11,629 nt of DNA from the NCBI GenBank assembly GCA_021823905.1, contig JAKALX010000077.1:1-11629 (forward strand). Reading direction: 5' to 3'. The notes beneath the pieces are model-generated. The model worked only from the letters and a program-made list of their open reading frames with translations. It was not told the origin of the DNA and did no database searches. Numbering within the stretch: the first letter of the stretch is position 1; every line of letters begins with the position of its first letter. This DNA comes from Chloroflexota bacterium (GTDB taxonomy: Bacteria; Chloroflexota; Dehalococcoidia; Tepidiformales; Tepidiformaceae). Both the position numbers and the translations under genes were made by a program. Positions 6,411 through 11,584 of this stretch are shown piece by piece.

Positions 6411-7684
6411 GCCGAATCGACGACCTCCTGCAACAGGCGATTGTCACGGGTGCTATTCCACCCGAAGCGACCGAGGCGGAGCGTGCGGAGCTGGCCGGGC
6501 TGCTGGGTGGCGCGGCCGCGCTGCGAACCGGCCGCCGGGACATGGAGGCCGAAGCGGACGCAACCATGCCGATCGCGCGGGCGCGGTTCGAACGATTCCT
6601 GGCCGCGCAGCCGGGAGCCGTCGCATCGCGGCCTGTCACGGTCGCAAGCCGGCCCCATCCGGGCATCCTGGCACGCGTGTTCAGAGCGCACCGAGGTCTG
6701 GCGCTTTCGGGCGCGGCGGTCGCCATCGGTCTGCTCGCGGTCGTTGCCCTGTTCGGTTCGCAGGCGCTGCTCTCGAATACAGACACGGCGTCCGCCCAGG
6801 TGCTTTCGGCGGACGACTACGTGCAGGTCCAGGGTGTCGTGCGAAGTTCGACCACCAACGGCGACCAGCGCACGGTAGCCCTGGATTCGCCGGTCGGGCT
6901 CGTTCAGGTAACGCTGGCGAGCGACACGAGCGTCGTCGACGACCAGAACGCCGTGGACGCCTCGACGATCAAGCCGGGCGATCAGTTGCTGATCGGGGGC
7001 GTGGCGCTGAACAACCACGCGATCGCCGCCCACACCGTCGCTGTGTCGCAACCGACGAACGCCGCGCTGCGCCGGGTGAAGCTGAAGGCGCTGACGAAGC
7101 TCTTGCCCAACCTGGAAGGGAAGGTCTCGCTTCTCACGATCTCCAAGGACGGCAGCAAAGCGCGCGTCCTGATCGACGCGCCAAATGGCAACAGCTACAT
7201 CGTCAATATCGACGTCGCCGCGGCCGAAGAGCTGCTGCGGCTGTCCTCGACGGCGCTTGGGGCGCAGGTGCGCGTCAATGCCGGGGCCAACGTGAAGACG
7301 GCCATTTTCGCGCTGGCGCTCACGAGCCCGGCGCCCACCTCGGCACGAACAGCAACCCCTGACGCCCCCAGGTCACCAGCGAGCGCAGGCGCGAAACGGC
7401 CCGACGCGAGCGCCGCCGGGGGTAAACCCAGTTTCGTCAGCGTGAAAGGCGTGATCACCGGCCGCGCGGGCCCGCTCTTCCAGATCGAAACGCGCGACGG
7501 CGTGCTGACTATTCAGGTGCGCGCCGAGACTCGCCGGCTGGTGGGAAACAGCGGGCTCACCCGCGCCGACATCGGCAACCCGGACTCGGTCATCGGGCAC
7601 CTGGTGACGGTCACGGGCGGACTCGACCCGAAGACCGGACGCGTGATCGCTGATCTGGTGGTCGTCGGACCGAAGGCGCCGTAG
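6407..7684 (+). CDS. Membrane anti-sigma-like protein with repeated extracytoplasmic beta domains
   Basis: A 425-residue single-pass membrane protein. Residues 1-97 are cytoplasmic and helical, with ARARFERFL (57-65) resembling N-termini of proteins paired with ECF sigma factors. One membrane helix lies at about 98-120, oriented with the N-terminus inside. Outside, three beta-rich segments follow: about 138-215 (VQVQGVVRSS, later IKPGDQLLIGG), about 235-307 (LEGKVSLLTISKDG) and about 342-422 (VKGVITGRAGPLFQIETRDG). The first and third strongly recall DUF5666-type repeats, an OB-like fold, though this was judged by eye. A disordered Ala/Pro/Thr linker (306-341) precedes the last. No HxxxCxxC zinc anti-sigma motif is present. 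The ATGA overlap with the sigma gene and the topology suggest it holds the sigma factor until an envelope signal arrives; that role is inferred. The gene ends directly against the convergent lipoprotein gene. Confidence 0.75.
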   Translation: MSRIDDLLQQAIVTGAIPPEATEAERAELAGLLGGAAALRTGRRDMEAEADATMPIARARFERFLAAQPGAVASRPVTVASRPHPGILARVFRAHRGLALSGAAVAIGLLAVVALFGSQALLSNTDTASAQVLSADDYVQVQGVVRSSTTNGDQRTVALDSPVGLVQVTLASDTSVVDDQNAVDASTIKPGDQLLIGGVALNNHAIAAHTVAVSQPTNAALRRVKLKALTKLLPNLEGKVSLLTISKDGSKARVLIDAPNGNSYIVNIDVAAAEELLRLSSTALGAQVRVNAGANVKTAIFALALTSPAPTSARTATPDAPRSPASAGAKRPDASAAGGKPSFVSVKGVITGRAGPLFQIETRDGVLTIQVRAETRRLVGNSGLTRADIGNPDSVIGHLVTVTGGLDPKTGRVIADLVVVGPKAP

Positions 7685-8059
7685 TCAGCATTTCGACTGG
7701 GGCCACTTCGTGCGTTTGCCCGCCCAATCGGCGAGGAGCGCCTGTTCGGACGCGTACACGCGGCGGTTCTTCGCCGCGATGCTGACGTGGTCGGCGTCGC
7801 AGTAATAGTACTTCGCGTTGCCCGCGGCCGAGGTGTACCAGCCCGTCGTTGCGGTCGAATAAGTAGTCGTCGCCAAAGACGGGCGCGGCGAGGGGACGGT
7901 CCGAACAGTGGCCGTCCGACCGGTCGTGGCAGTGACGGTGGCCTCGGCTGGCGCTGGAGAAGCAACGGAGGTGGGGGCGAGCGTGACGCTGCCTGACGGG
8001 CCGCTGGAACAACCAGCCGCAACGAGGGCAACCAGGGCCAGGACCGCTCCCCGCACCAT
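7685..8059 (-). CDS. Small lipoprotein with C-terminal cysteine-bearing domain
   Basis: A 124-residue putative lipoprotein. MVRGAVLALVALVAAGC is a type II signal peptide with a lipobox (VAAGC) and lipid-acceptor Cys17. Residues 18-72 form a Ser/Thr/Pro/Ala-rich linker. Residues 73-124 form a small domain: GWYTSAAGNAKYYYCDAD (73-90), later VYASEQALLADW (101-112) and a final Cys124. The spacing (YYYC, then a turn with Ser-Glu-x-Ala-Leu, then terminal Cys) recalls small domains such as FxASxxSxxYHxxxC...C found at the ends of secreted nucleases and other envelope proteins, but I cannot name a family with confidence. Cys87 and Cys124 could form a disulfide or bind metal. Start: ATG at 8059; no strong ribosome site. 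It lies 24 bases behind larE on the same strand and shares no spacer with the convergent membrane-protein gene. Confidence 0.75.
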   Translation of the reverse strand: MVRGAVLALVALVAAGCSSGPSGSVTLAPTSVASPAPAEATVTATTGRTATVRTVPSPRPSLATTTYSTATTGWYTSAAGNAKYYYCDADHVSIAAKNRRVYASEQALLADWAGKRTKWPQSKC

Positions 8060-8083
8060 CTCGACGGGAACGATACGCCAGGC

Positions 8084-8917
8084 TCAGGCGCCTTGCGAGC
8101 CTTCGGCCGGAGGATTCATGCTGCCCTGGCGGTAGCCGCCGAGGTCGAGGGCGACGTGCTTAAAGCCGAGGTTCTGGAGGCGCGTGACGATCCGGGCGCG
8201 ATTCTCCTCGGAGAAGGCGATCGCCATGCCCTCCGCGTCGGTTTCGATGCGGGCGACGTCGCCGTGATGGCGGACGCGGAGCTGGCGGATCCCGAGCGCC
8301 CGGAGCGCGGCCTCGGCGGCGCCAACCTGGTCAAGCGCGCCGACGGTGACCGGCGTGCCGTGCGGGATGCGGCTGGCGAGGCAGGCCATGGCTGGCTTGT
8401 CCCAGGTGGGCAGGCCCATGCGATGCGAGAGCTCGCGGATGTCGTCCTTGGTGAAGCCGAGGTCGAGGAGCGGGCTCTTCACGCCGTGCTGGGTCGCGGC
8501 CTGGCGGCCGGGACGCCAGTCACCCGCGTCGTCAGCGTTCGTGCCATCGAGGACTGTGGCGCCGCCGGCACGTTCGGCGATGGCGCCGAGCACGCCATAG
8601 AGCTCGTCCTTGCAGTGAAAGCAGCGCATGGGGCTGTTCGCGACGTAGTCGGGGTTGTCCATCTCGTGGGTTTCGACCCACTCGTGGCGAATACCGATCT
8701 GGCGGGCCAGGGCAGCCGCTTCCTCGCGCTCGGACGGAGCGACGGAAGGCGAAACACCGGTGATGGCGGTGGCGCCGTCTCCGAGCGCCTCGTGCGCCAT
8801 GGCCGCGACGAAAGTCGAATCGACGCCGCCGCTGAAGGCGACAACGACGCGGCCGTAGCCGCGGAGCGCGTTCACGAGGGCCGCCTGCTTGTTCTCCAAC
8901 GATGCCATGCGGTCCAT
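8084..8917 (-). CDS. larE: ATP-dependent sacrificial sulfur transferase LarE family
   Basis: A 277-residue PP-loop pyrophosphatase-family protein. SGGVDS (29-34) is the ATP-binding PP-loop. CFHC (99-102) and PAMACLASR (175-183, Cys179) supply three cysteines, and PTWDKP (170-175) is a hallmark of LarE. Family knowledge: LarE adds sulfur to the pyridinium dicarboxylate precursor of the nickel-pincer cofactor of lactate racemase. The Lactobacillus enzyme gives up sulfur from a single Cys equivalent to Cys179, whereas forms with three cysteines can bind a [4Fe-4S] cluster and be catalytic; this protein is of the three-Cys type. LarA, LarB and LarC are not in this window, so the cofactor pathway must lie elsewhere or the substrate differs. 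Start: the ATG at 8917 or at 8908, nine bases later; neither has a strong ribosome site, and the second has GGA six bases before it. The lipoprotein gene follows after 24 bases. Confidence 0.9.
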   Translation of the reverse strand: MDRMASLENKQAALVNALRGYGRVVVAFSGGVDSTFVAAMAHEALGDGATAITGVSPSVAPSEREEAAALARQIGIRHEWVETHEMDNPDYVANSPMRCFHCKDELYGVLGAIAERAGGATVLDGTNADDAGDWRPGRQAATQHGVKSPLLDLGFTKDDIRELSHRMGLPTWDKPAMACLASRIPHGTPVTVGALDQVGAAEAALRALGIRQLRVRHHGDVARIETDAEGMAIAFSEENRARIVTRLQNLGFKHVALDLGGYRQGSMNPPAEGSQGA

Positions 8918-8966
8918 CGTAGCCGAAGGCGGCGCCTGCAGCCTGGTCCTGGGTGCGCGGTGCGCG

Positions 8967-8994
8967 AAAAGGGGAGGACGCGAGCGTCCTCCCC
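8967..8994 (-). terminator. Intrinsic terminator of the MaoC/SDR operon
   Basis: A perfect 10-bp stem (GGGGAGGACG with CGTCCTCCCC, 8971-8980 and 8985-8994) closes a 4-base loop. Read on the minus strand it is followed by TTTT (8970-8967). It begins 26 bases after the stop of the short-chain dehydrogenase gene, the last gene of the minus-strand operon. Confidence 0.8.
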
Positions 8995-9020
8995 CTCTGG
9001 TGATGGCGCTGAGCCTCGGG

Positions 9021-10013
9021 TCAGTTGCGGCCCGGGATCGAGAGGTCGTCAGCCGGTGGAGCGGGGTTCTGGACGCCGGCCATGAGCTGGGCGGGCACAA
9101 GCATGCGGAGCTCGTCGAGCGTCCACTTGCCGTGCTTGTAGATGTTCTTGAACGGCGGGTACATGTCCTGGAGGAGGCCGACGTGGCCGCCGGCCACCTG
9201 GAAGATGCGGCCGTTGATGTTCCAGGCCTCGTCGAGGAGGAGGTAGACGGTCATGGGGGCGACCATCTCGGGGCCGCGCATGGCGGCTGCTTCCTCGGCG
9301 GCGCGGTTCTCGGTCGCCGCTGCCGGCGACGGTGTCGTTGCCGGGCCACCGGCGCCGGCGATGCCCCGGCTGGCTCGCAGCTCGCGGGCGGACTGGGGAA
9401 CCGTCGCGGTAAGGCGAGTGGAGGCGCCAGGAGCGATGCAGTTGACGGTGACGCCGTAGCGTCCGAGGTCGCGGGCGGCGACGCGGGTGAGGCCAGCGAC
9501 GCCGGCCTTCGCCGCGCCGTAGTTCGCCTGTCCGGAGTTGCCCTGGAGGCCGGAGACGGAGGAGTAGTTGACGATGCGGCCGTAACGCTGCTGGCGCATG
9601 AGCACCGCCGCCGGCTTGATCGTCGTGAAGTGCCCTTTGAGGTCGACGCGGATGACGTCGTCCCATTCCTGTTCGGTAAGGTTGAAGACCATCCGGTCGC
9701 GGAGGATAGCCGCGAGGTTCACGAGGCCGTCGAGCTTGCCGTAGGTGTCGAGGGCGGTGCGGATGATGCTCTCGCCGCCTTCCATGGTGGAGACGTCGGC
9801 GAAATTGGCGACGGCGGCGCCGCCGGCTTTCTTGATCTCGTCGACAACCTGGGCGGCGGGCCCGTCGTCGTGGCCGGAGCCGTCGGGGTTGACGCCCGGG
9901 TCGTTGACGACCACGCGGGCGCCTTCGGAGGCGGCGAGGAGGGCGCATTCCCGGCCGATGCCGCGCCCCGCGCCCGTCAGGGCGATGACTTTGCCTTCGA
10001 GCAGATTTGCCAC
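9021..10013 (-). CDS. Short-chain dehydrogenase, MFE-2-like 3-hydroxyacyl-CoA dehydrogenase
   Basis: A 330-residue SDR resembling the dehydrogenase part of peroxisomal multifunctional enzyme 2, which oxidises (3R)-hydroxyacyl-CoA to 3-ketoacyl-CoA. TGAGRGIG (13-20) binds NAD(P). VVVNDPG (34-40) places Asp38 after strand two, favouring NAD. LRDRMVFNLTEQEWDDVIRVDLKG (104-127) and GQANYGAAK (161-169) are MFE-2-like, with catalytic Ser152, Tyr165 and Lys169. The usual NNAG is NLAA (99-102). Residues about 208-243 form an Ala/Pro-rich insertion in the substrate-binding region before EMVAPMTVYL, where relatives are much shorter. A C-terminal tail of about 55 residues follows VAGGHVGL (273-280). Start: GTG at 10013, with AGAGG at 10022-10026 spaced 8 nt. 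It is the last gene of an operon with two MaoC-type halves, 23 bases behind the second, and has a terminator downstream. The adjacent hydratase supports a role in beta-oxidation or a related acyl pathway. Confidence 0.88.
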   Translation of the reverse strand: MANLLEGKVIALTGAGRGIGRECALLAASEGARVVVNDPGVNPDGSGHDDGPAAQVVDEIKKAGGAAVANFADVSTMEGGESIIRTALDTYGKLDGLVNLAAILRDRMVFNLTEQEWDDVIRVDLKGHFTTIKPAAVLMRQQRYGRIVNYSSVSGLQGNSGQANYGAAKAGVAGLTRVAARDLGRYGVTVNCIAPGASTRLTATVPQSARELRASRGIAGAGGPATTPSPAAATENRAAEEAAAMRGPEMVAPMTVYLLLDEAWNINGRIFQVAGGHVGLLQDMYPPFKNIYKHGKWTLDELRMLVPAQLMAGVQNPAPPADDLSIPGRN

Positions 10014-10036
10014 GGGCTATGCCTCTTTACGACTGG

Positions 10037-10453
10037 TCAGGGCAGCCGCACGGTGGCGGTGCCCGGTGTGGTCTTCTGGCCCTGAGGGTTCTCGGTCCAG
10101 ATTTCGAGATCGACGAGCTTTTCGCCGTTGGCCTCGTACTTCTTCTTGACGATGCCGCGGCAGGTCATCTCTTCGTTCGGGTAGTCCATGCCGCGGTAGC
10201 TGCAGGCAAACTTCTTGATGCGGCCCGTGTTGCCGACCCAGTCGTGGACGAGCTGGCCAAGGAAGGCGTGCTTGAGGGCGCCATGGACGATGATGCCCTT
10301 GAGCCCGGTGCTGATGGCGAAGTCCTTGTCATAGTGGATCTGGTAGAAGTCACCGGAGCCGGCGGCCCACTGGACGAGCTGCTGGCTGGTCGGGTTCTTC
10401 TTGAGTGCGGGGATCTCCATCCCCTCCTGAACGTCGGCCCATTTCGCTGCCAC
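10037..10453 (-). CDS. MaoC-like hydratase/dehydratase, catalytic half
   Basis: A 138-residue single hot-dog domain. SGDFYQIHYD (33-42) is the hydratase 2 motif with catalytic Asp35 and His40, normally (G)DxNPxHxD, and GIIVHGALKHAFLGQLV (53-69) is the conserved helix. Family members hydrate trans-2-enoyl-CoA to (3R)-hydroxyacyl-CoA or, as in HadB of mycobacteria, dehydrate (3R)-hydroxyacyl-ACP. The neighbouring upstream gene encodes a hot-dog domain without the His, so the two likely form a heterodimer like HadA/HadB or the two halves of eukaryotic hydratase 2. Start: GTG at 10453. Its ribosome site, GGAGGAG (10461-10467), overlaps the stop codon of the upstream gene, a sign of coupled translation. 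The SDR that would act on the hydratase product lies 23 bases downstream. The direction, oxidation or synthesis, cannot be told from sequence. Confidence 0.88.
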   Translation of the reverse strand: MAAKWADVQEGMEIPALKKNPTSQQLVQWAAGSGDFYQIHYDKDFAISTGLKGIIVHGALKHAFLGQLVHDWVGNTGRIKKFACSYRGMDYPNEEMTCRGIVKKKYEANGEKLVDLEIWTENPQGQKTTPGTATVRLP

Positions 10454-10466
10454 TGTGAAGCTCCTC

Positions 10467-10970
10467 CTAGTAGCGGATGCCGGTGCCGGTCATGATTGCC
10501 ACGACCTTGCCGTTCTGGTTCTTGTAGACGGTCTTCGAGGTGGTGATGAGCATCTGTCCGATGCTGCCCGTGCGCTCTTCGAAGCTGGCGGTGTGGGTTG
10601 TCGCGGTGAGGACGTCGCCGGCGCAGATGTCGTCGAAGTACTCGATCTCGGTGCCGCCGTTGAGGATGCGGGTCAGCGGCCGGCTTGGCTGCGGCCCGGG
10701 ACCGGCGCCGCGGCGGCCGCCGAAGGTTGAATCGCTCGTGGCAGGGTTGAAGATCGGCGTGCCGAGGTAGCCGGGAGGGCAGGGCAGGCTGCGGTAGCCC
10801 GCTGCTTTCGCGGCGGCCTCGTCGTAGTAGACGGGGTCGGTGTGGCCGACCGAGCGGGCGAACATGCGGACGGACAGCTTGTCGACTTCGAGCGTCCAGG
10901 GCTCGGACTCTTGGCCGATCGTCGCGCGCATTTCGTCGGTGATCAGGGACTGGGTCGCTTCTTGCGTCAC
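10467..10970 (-). CDS. MaoC-like N-terminal dehydratase half (FAS1-like / HadA type), probably non-catalytic
   Basis: A 167-residue hot-dog protein of the MaoC N-terminal half type. GHTDPVYYDEAAA (42-54) matches the family motif, but the catalytic His of the hydratase 2 motif is Tyr48, as is usual in the structural half. LNGGTEIEYFDDICAGDVL (103-121) is the classic second motif. The stretch TSDSTFGGRRGAGPGPQPSR (78-97) is a Gly/Pro-rich loop longer than I would expect and could shape the acyl tunnel. It most likely pairs with the next gene's product, 13 bases downstream, to make a heterodimeric (R)-hydratase or dehydratase. Start: GTG at 10970, with GGAGG at 10976-10980 and 5-nt spacing. First gene of the operon; a possible promoter lies at 11001-11029 and overlaps an inverted repeat. 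All three genes of the operon start with GTG. Confidence 0.88.
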   Translation of the reverse strand: MTQEATQSLITDEMRATIGQESEPWTLEVDKLSVRMFARSVGHTDPVYYDEAAAKAAGYRSLPCPPGYLGTPIFNPATSDSTFGGRRGAGPGPQPSRPLTRILNGGTEIEYFDDICAGDVLTATTHTASFEERTGSIGQMLITTSKTVYKNQNGKVVAIMTGTGIRY

Positions 10971-10986
10971 CTTCTCCTCCGGTTTC

Positions 10987-11007
10987 GTAGTGCGCTCGAA
11001 ACACTAC
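10987..11007. promoter_or_regulatory. Inverted repeat, candidate operator of the MaoC/SDR operon
   Basis: GTAGTG (10987-10992) and CACTAC (11002-11007) are exact inverted 6-base arms separated by 9 bases. The site covers the proposed -10 and start region before the first gene, where a TetR- or FadR-like acyl-responsive repressor could bind. No regulator gene is visible nearby, so this rests on symmetry and position. Confidence 0.35.
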
Positions 11008-11029
11008 CGGAATCGGGGTGGCGCGTAAA
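11001..11029 (-). promoter_or_regulatory. Candidate promoter of the MaoC/SDR operon
   Basis: On the minus strand TTTACG (11024-11029) and TAGTGT (11001-11006) are separated by 17 bases and match the -35 and -10 consensus in 4 and 3 of 6 positions. The position fits: about 25-30 bases before the GGAGG ribosome site. The left arm of the repeat cassette begins only 7 bases further upstream. Confidence 0.35.
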
Positions 11030-11035
11030 CCGGAT

Positions 11036-11079
11036 CGAGCGAGGAGGGAGGAGGGAGGAGGGAGGAGTGCGCTACGCCC
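11036..11079 (+). repeat. Left inverted repeat arm with GAGGAGG heptads
   Basis: From 11041 the heptad GAGGAGG runs three full times, with a fourth copy ending GAGGAGT, followed by a unique GCGCTACGCCC tip (11069-11079). The arm pairs with 11478-11521 over 44 bases with mismatches only at 11047 and 11040. It contains the stop codon (11072-11074) and last codons of the four-helix-bundle gene. Confidence 0.9.
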
Positions 11080-11458
11080 GACGCGAAGCGAGCCGTTGCT
11101 GGGCGCGGAGCTTCGTGGCGAGAGAAAGCAGCATCGCAGAGAGCTCCTGCGCTCGCGATTCGAGTGCGAGATGGGCATCAGCCGCAAGGTACCCGCGGTC
11201 CCGGCAGGCCAGGAGCCAGGTATCCAGTTCGAACAGCGAACCCCGGGCTCGATCGACGAATGCCGCGTAGTCATTGGGAGTGCTGCGCCCGTTGCCCTCG
11301 GCGAGATTCGCTGGGACCGACATCGCGGCGCGAGCCAGTTGGTCACGAAACCAGCGTTGCTGGGCGAGCGCCTCGGATTGGCAAAGGTCCATCGAATCCA
11401 TGGCGAGCGTGTAGGCCTTTTGCCAGGCCACCAGGTTTCGATAAGGAAGCGCGCTCAC
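11072..11458 (-). CDS. Four helix bundle protein (S23 / 23S rRNA intervening-sequence protein family)
   Basis: A 128-residue all-helical protein. Hallmarks of the family: NLVAWQKAYTL (8-18) in helix one, the SVPANLAEGNGR turn (47-58) and the AFVDRARGSLFELDTWL segment (66-82), then two more helices to about 118 and a basic tail (KLRAQQRLASRRA). Relatives are encoded inside 23S rRNA intervening sequences of several bacteria and share their fold with Avd, the accessory protein of diversity-generating retroelements, which binds nucleic acid and reverse transcriptase. No rRNA, reverse transcriptase or template repeat is in this window. The molecular role of free-standing copies is not established; the basic surface suggests RNA binding (inference). 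Start: GTG at 11458. GGAGG at 11471-11475 is 12 bases away, somewhat far. An ATG at 11466 is out of frame and stops after three codons. The gene is enclosed by 44-base inverted repeats. Confidence 0.85.
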   Translation of the reverse strand: MSALPYRNLVAWQKAYTLAMDSMDLCQSEALAQQRWFRDQLARAAMSVPANLAEGNGRSTPNDYAAFVDRARGSLFELDTWLLACRDRGYLAADAHLALESRAQELSAMLLSLATKLRAQQRLASRRA

Positions 11459-11477
11459 GCGGACATGATACCTCCAG

Positions 11478-11521
11478 GGGCGTAGCGCACTCCTCCCTCC
11501 TCCCTCCTCGCTCCTCCCTCG
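11478..11521 (-). repeat. Right inverted repeat arm with GAGGAGG heptads
   Basis: The reverse complement of the left arm. From 11490 the plus strand reads CTCCTCC twice, CTCCTCG, CTCCTCC and a partial copy, preceded by the unique GGGCGTAGCGCAC tip (11478-11490). In the orientation of the enclosed gene it forms the 5' leader, a run of GGAGG-like sequences just before the real ribosome site at 11471-11475. Confidence 0.9.
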
Positions 11522-11584
11522 GAAAGATCAGGGTTTTGTGCGGCCGGAACCCGGCGGTTGAACGGGCGAATCAGGGAGTCCCTC

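Larger units (their letters stand above)
11036..11521 (-). mobile_element. Candidate inverted-repeat cassette carrying a four-helix-bundle (S23/IVP) gene
   Basis: A 486-base unit consisting of one small gene and two terminal inverted repeats of 44 bases (42 matching). There is almost no other DNA inside: the left repeat includes the gene's stop codon, and the right one ends a few bases before its ribosome site. Related four-helix-bundle genes are known inside 23S rRNA intervening sequences, which also have complementary ends. Here the unit sits between two protein-coding transcription units. No transposase is present and no convincing target duplication is seen: GATC and CGGA recur near both ends but are too short to count. 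Movement would need help in trans or an RNA route. The alternative is that the repeats are only a local structured RNA for regulation. Confidence 0.5.

Noticed and set aside
8889..10085. Open frame of 398 codons on the plus strand
   Set aside because: Antisense to the short-chain dehydrogenase; Gly/Ala/Val/Asp-rich shadow with no domain. The terminator near its beginning serves the minus-strand operon.
11041..11068. Heptad repeats considered as a CRISPR array or origin iterons
   Set aside because: There are no spacers between units, only about four copies, and no cas, replication or partition genes. The matching inverted copy shows it is the end of the cassette.
10165..11346. Open frame of 393 codons on the minus strand
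   Set aside because: Runs in another frame across two MaoC-type genes, the heptad repeat and part of the four-helix-bundle gene. It is Arg/Pro/Ser-rich and has no domain.
11072..11458. The four-helix-bundle gene as Avd of a diversity-generating retroelement
   Set aside because: No reverse transcriptase, template repeat or variable repeat is in the window, and the family hallmarks fit the S23/IVP group equally well.
11464..11466. ATG with good spacing to GGAGG before the four-helix-bundle gene
   Set aside because: It is out of frame with the gene and meets a stop after three codons; the in-frame GTG at 11458 gives the family's usual N-terminus.
11031..11529. Short direct repeats (CGGA, GATC) near the two ends of the cassette as target-site duplications
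   Set aside because: Four-base matches are expected by chance and do not lie immediately outside both repeat ends.
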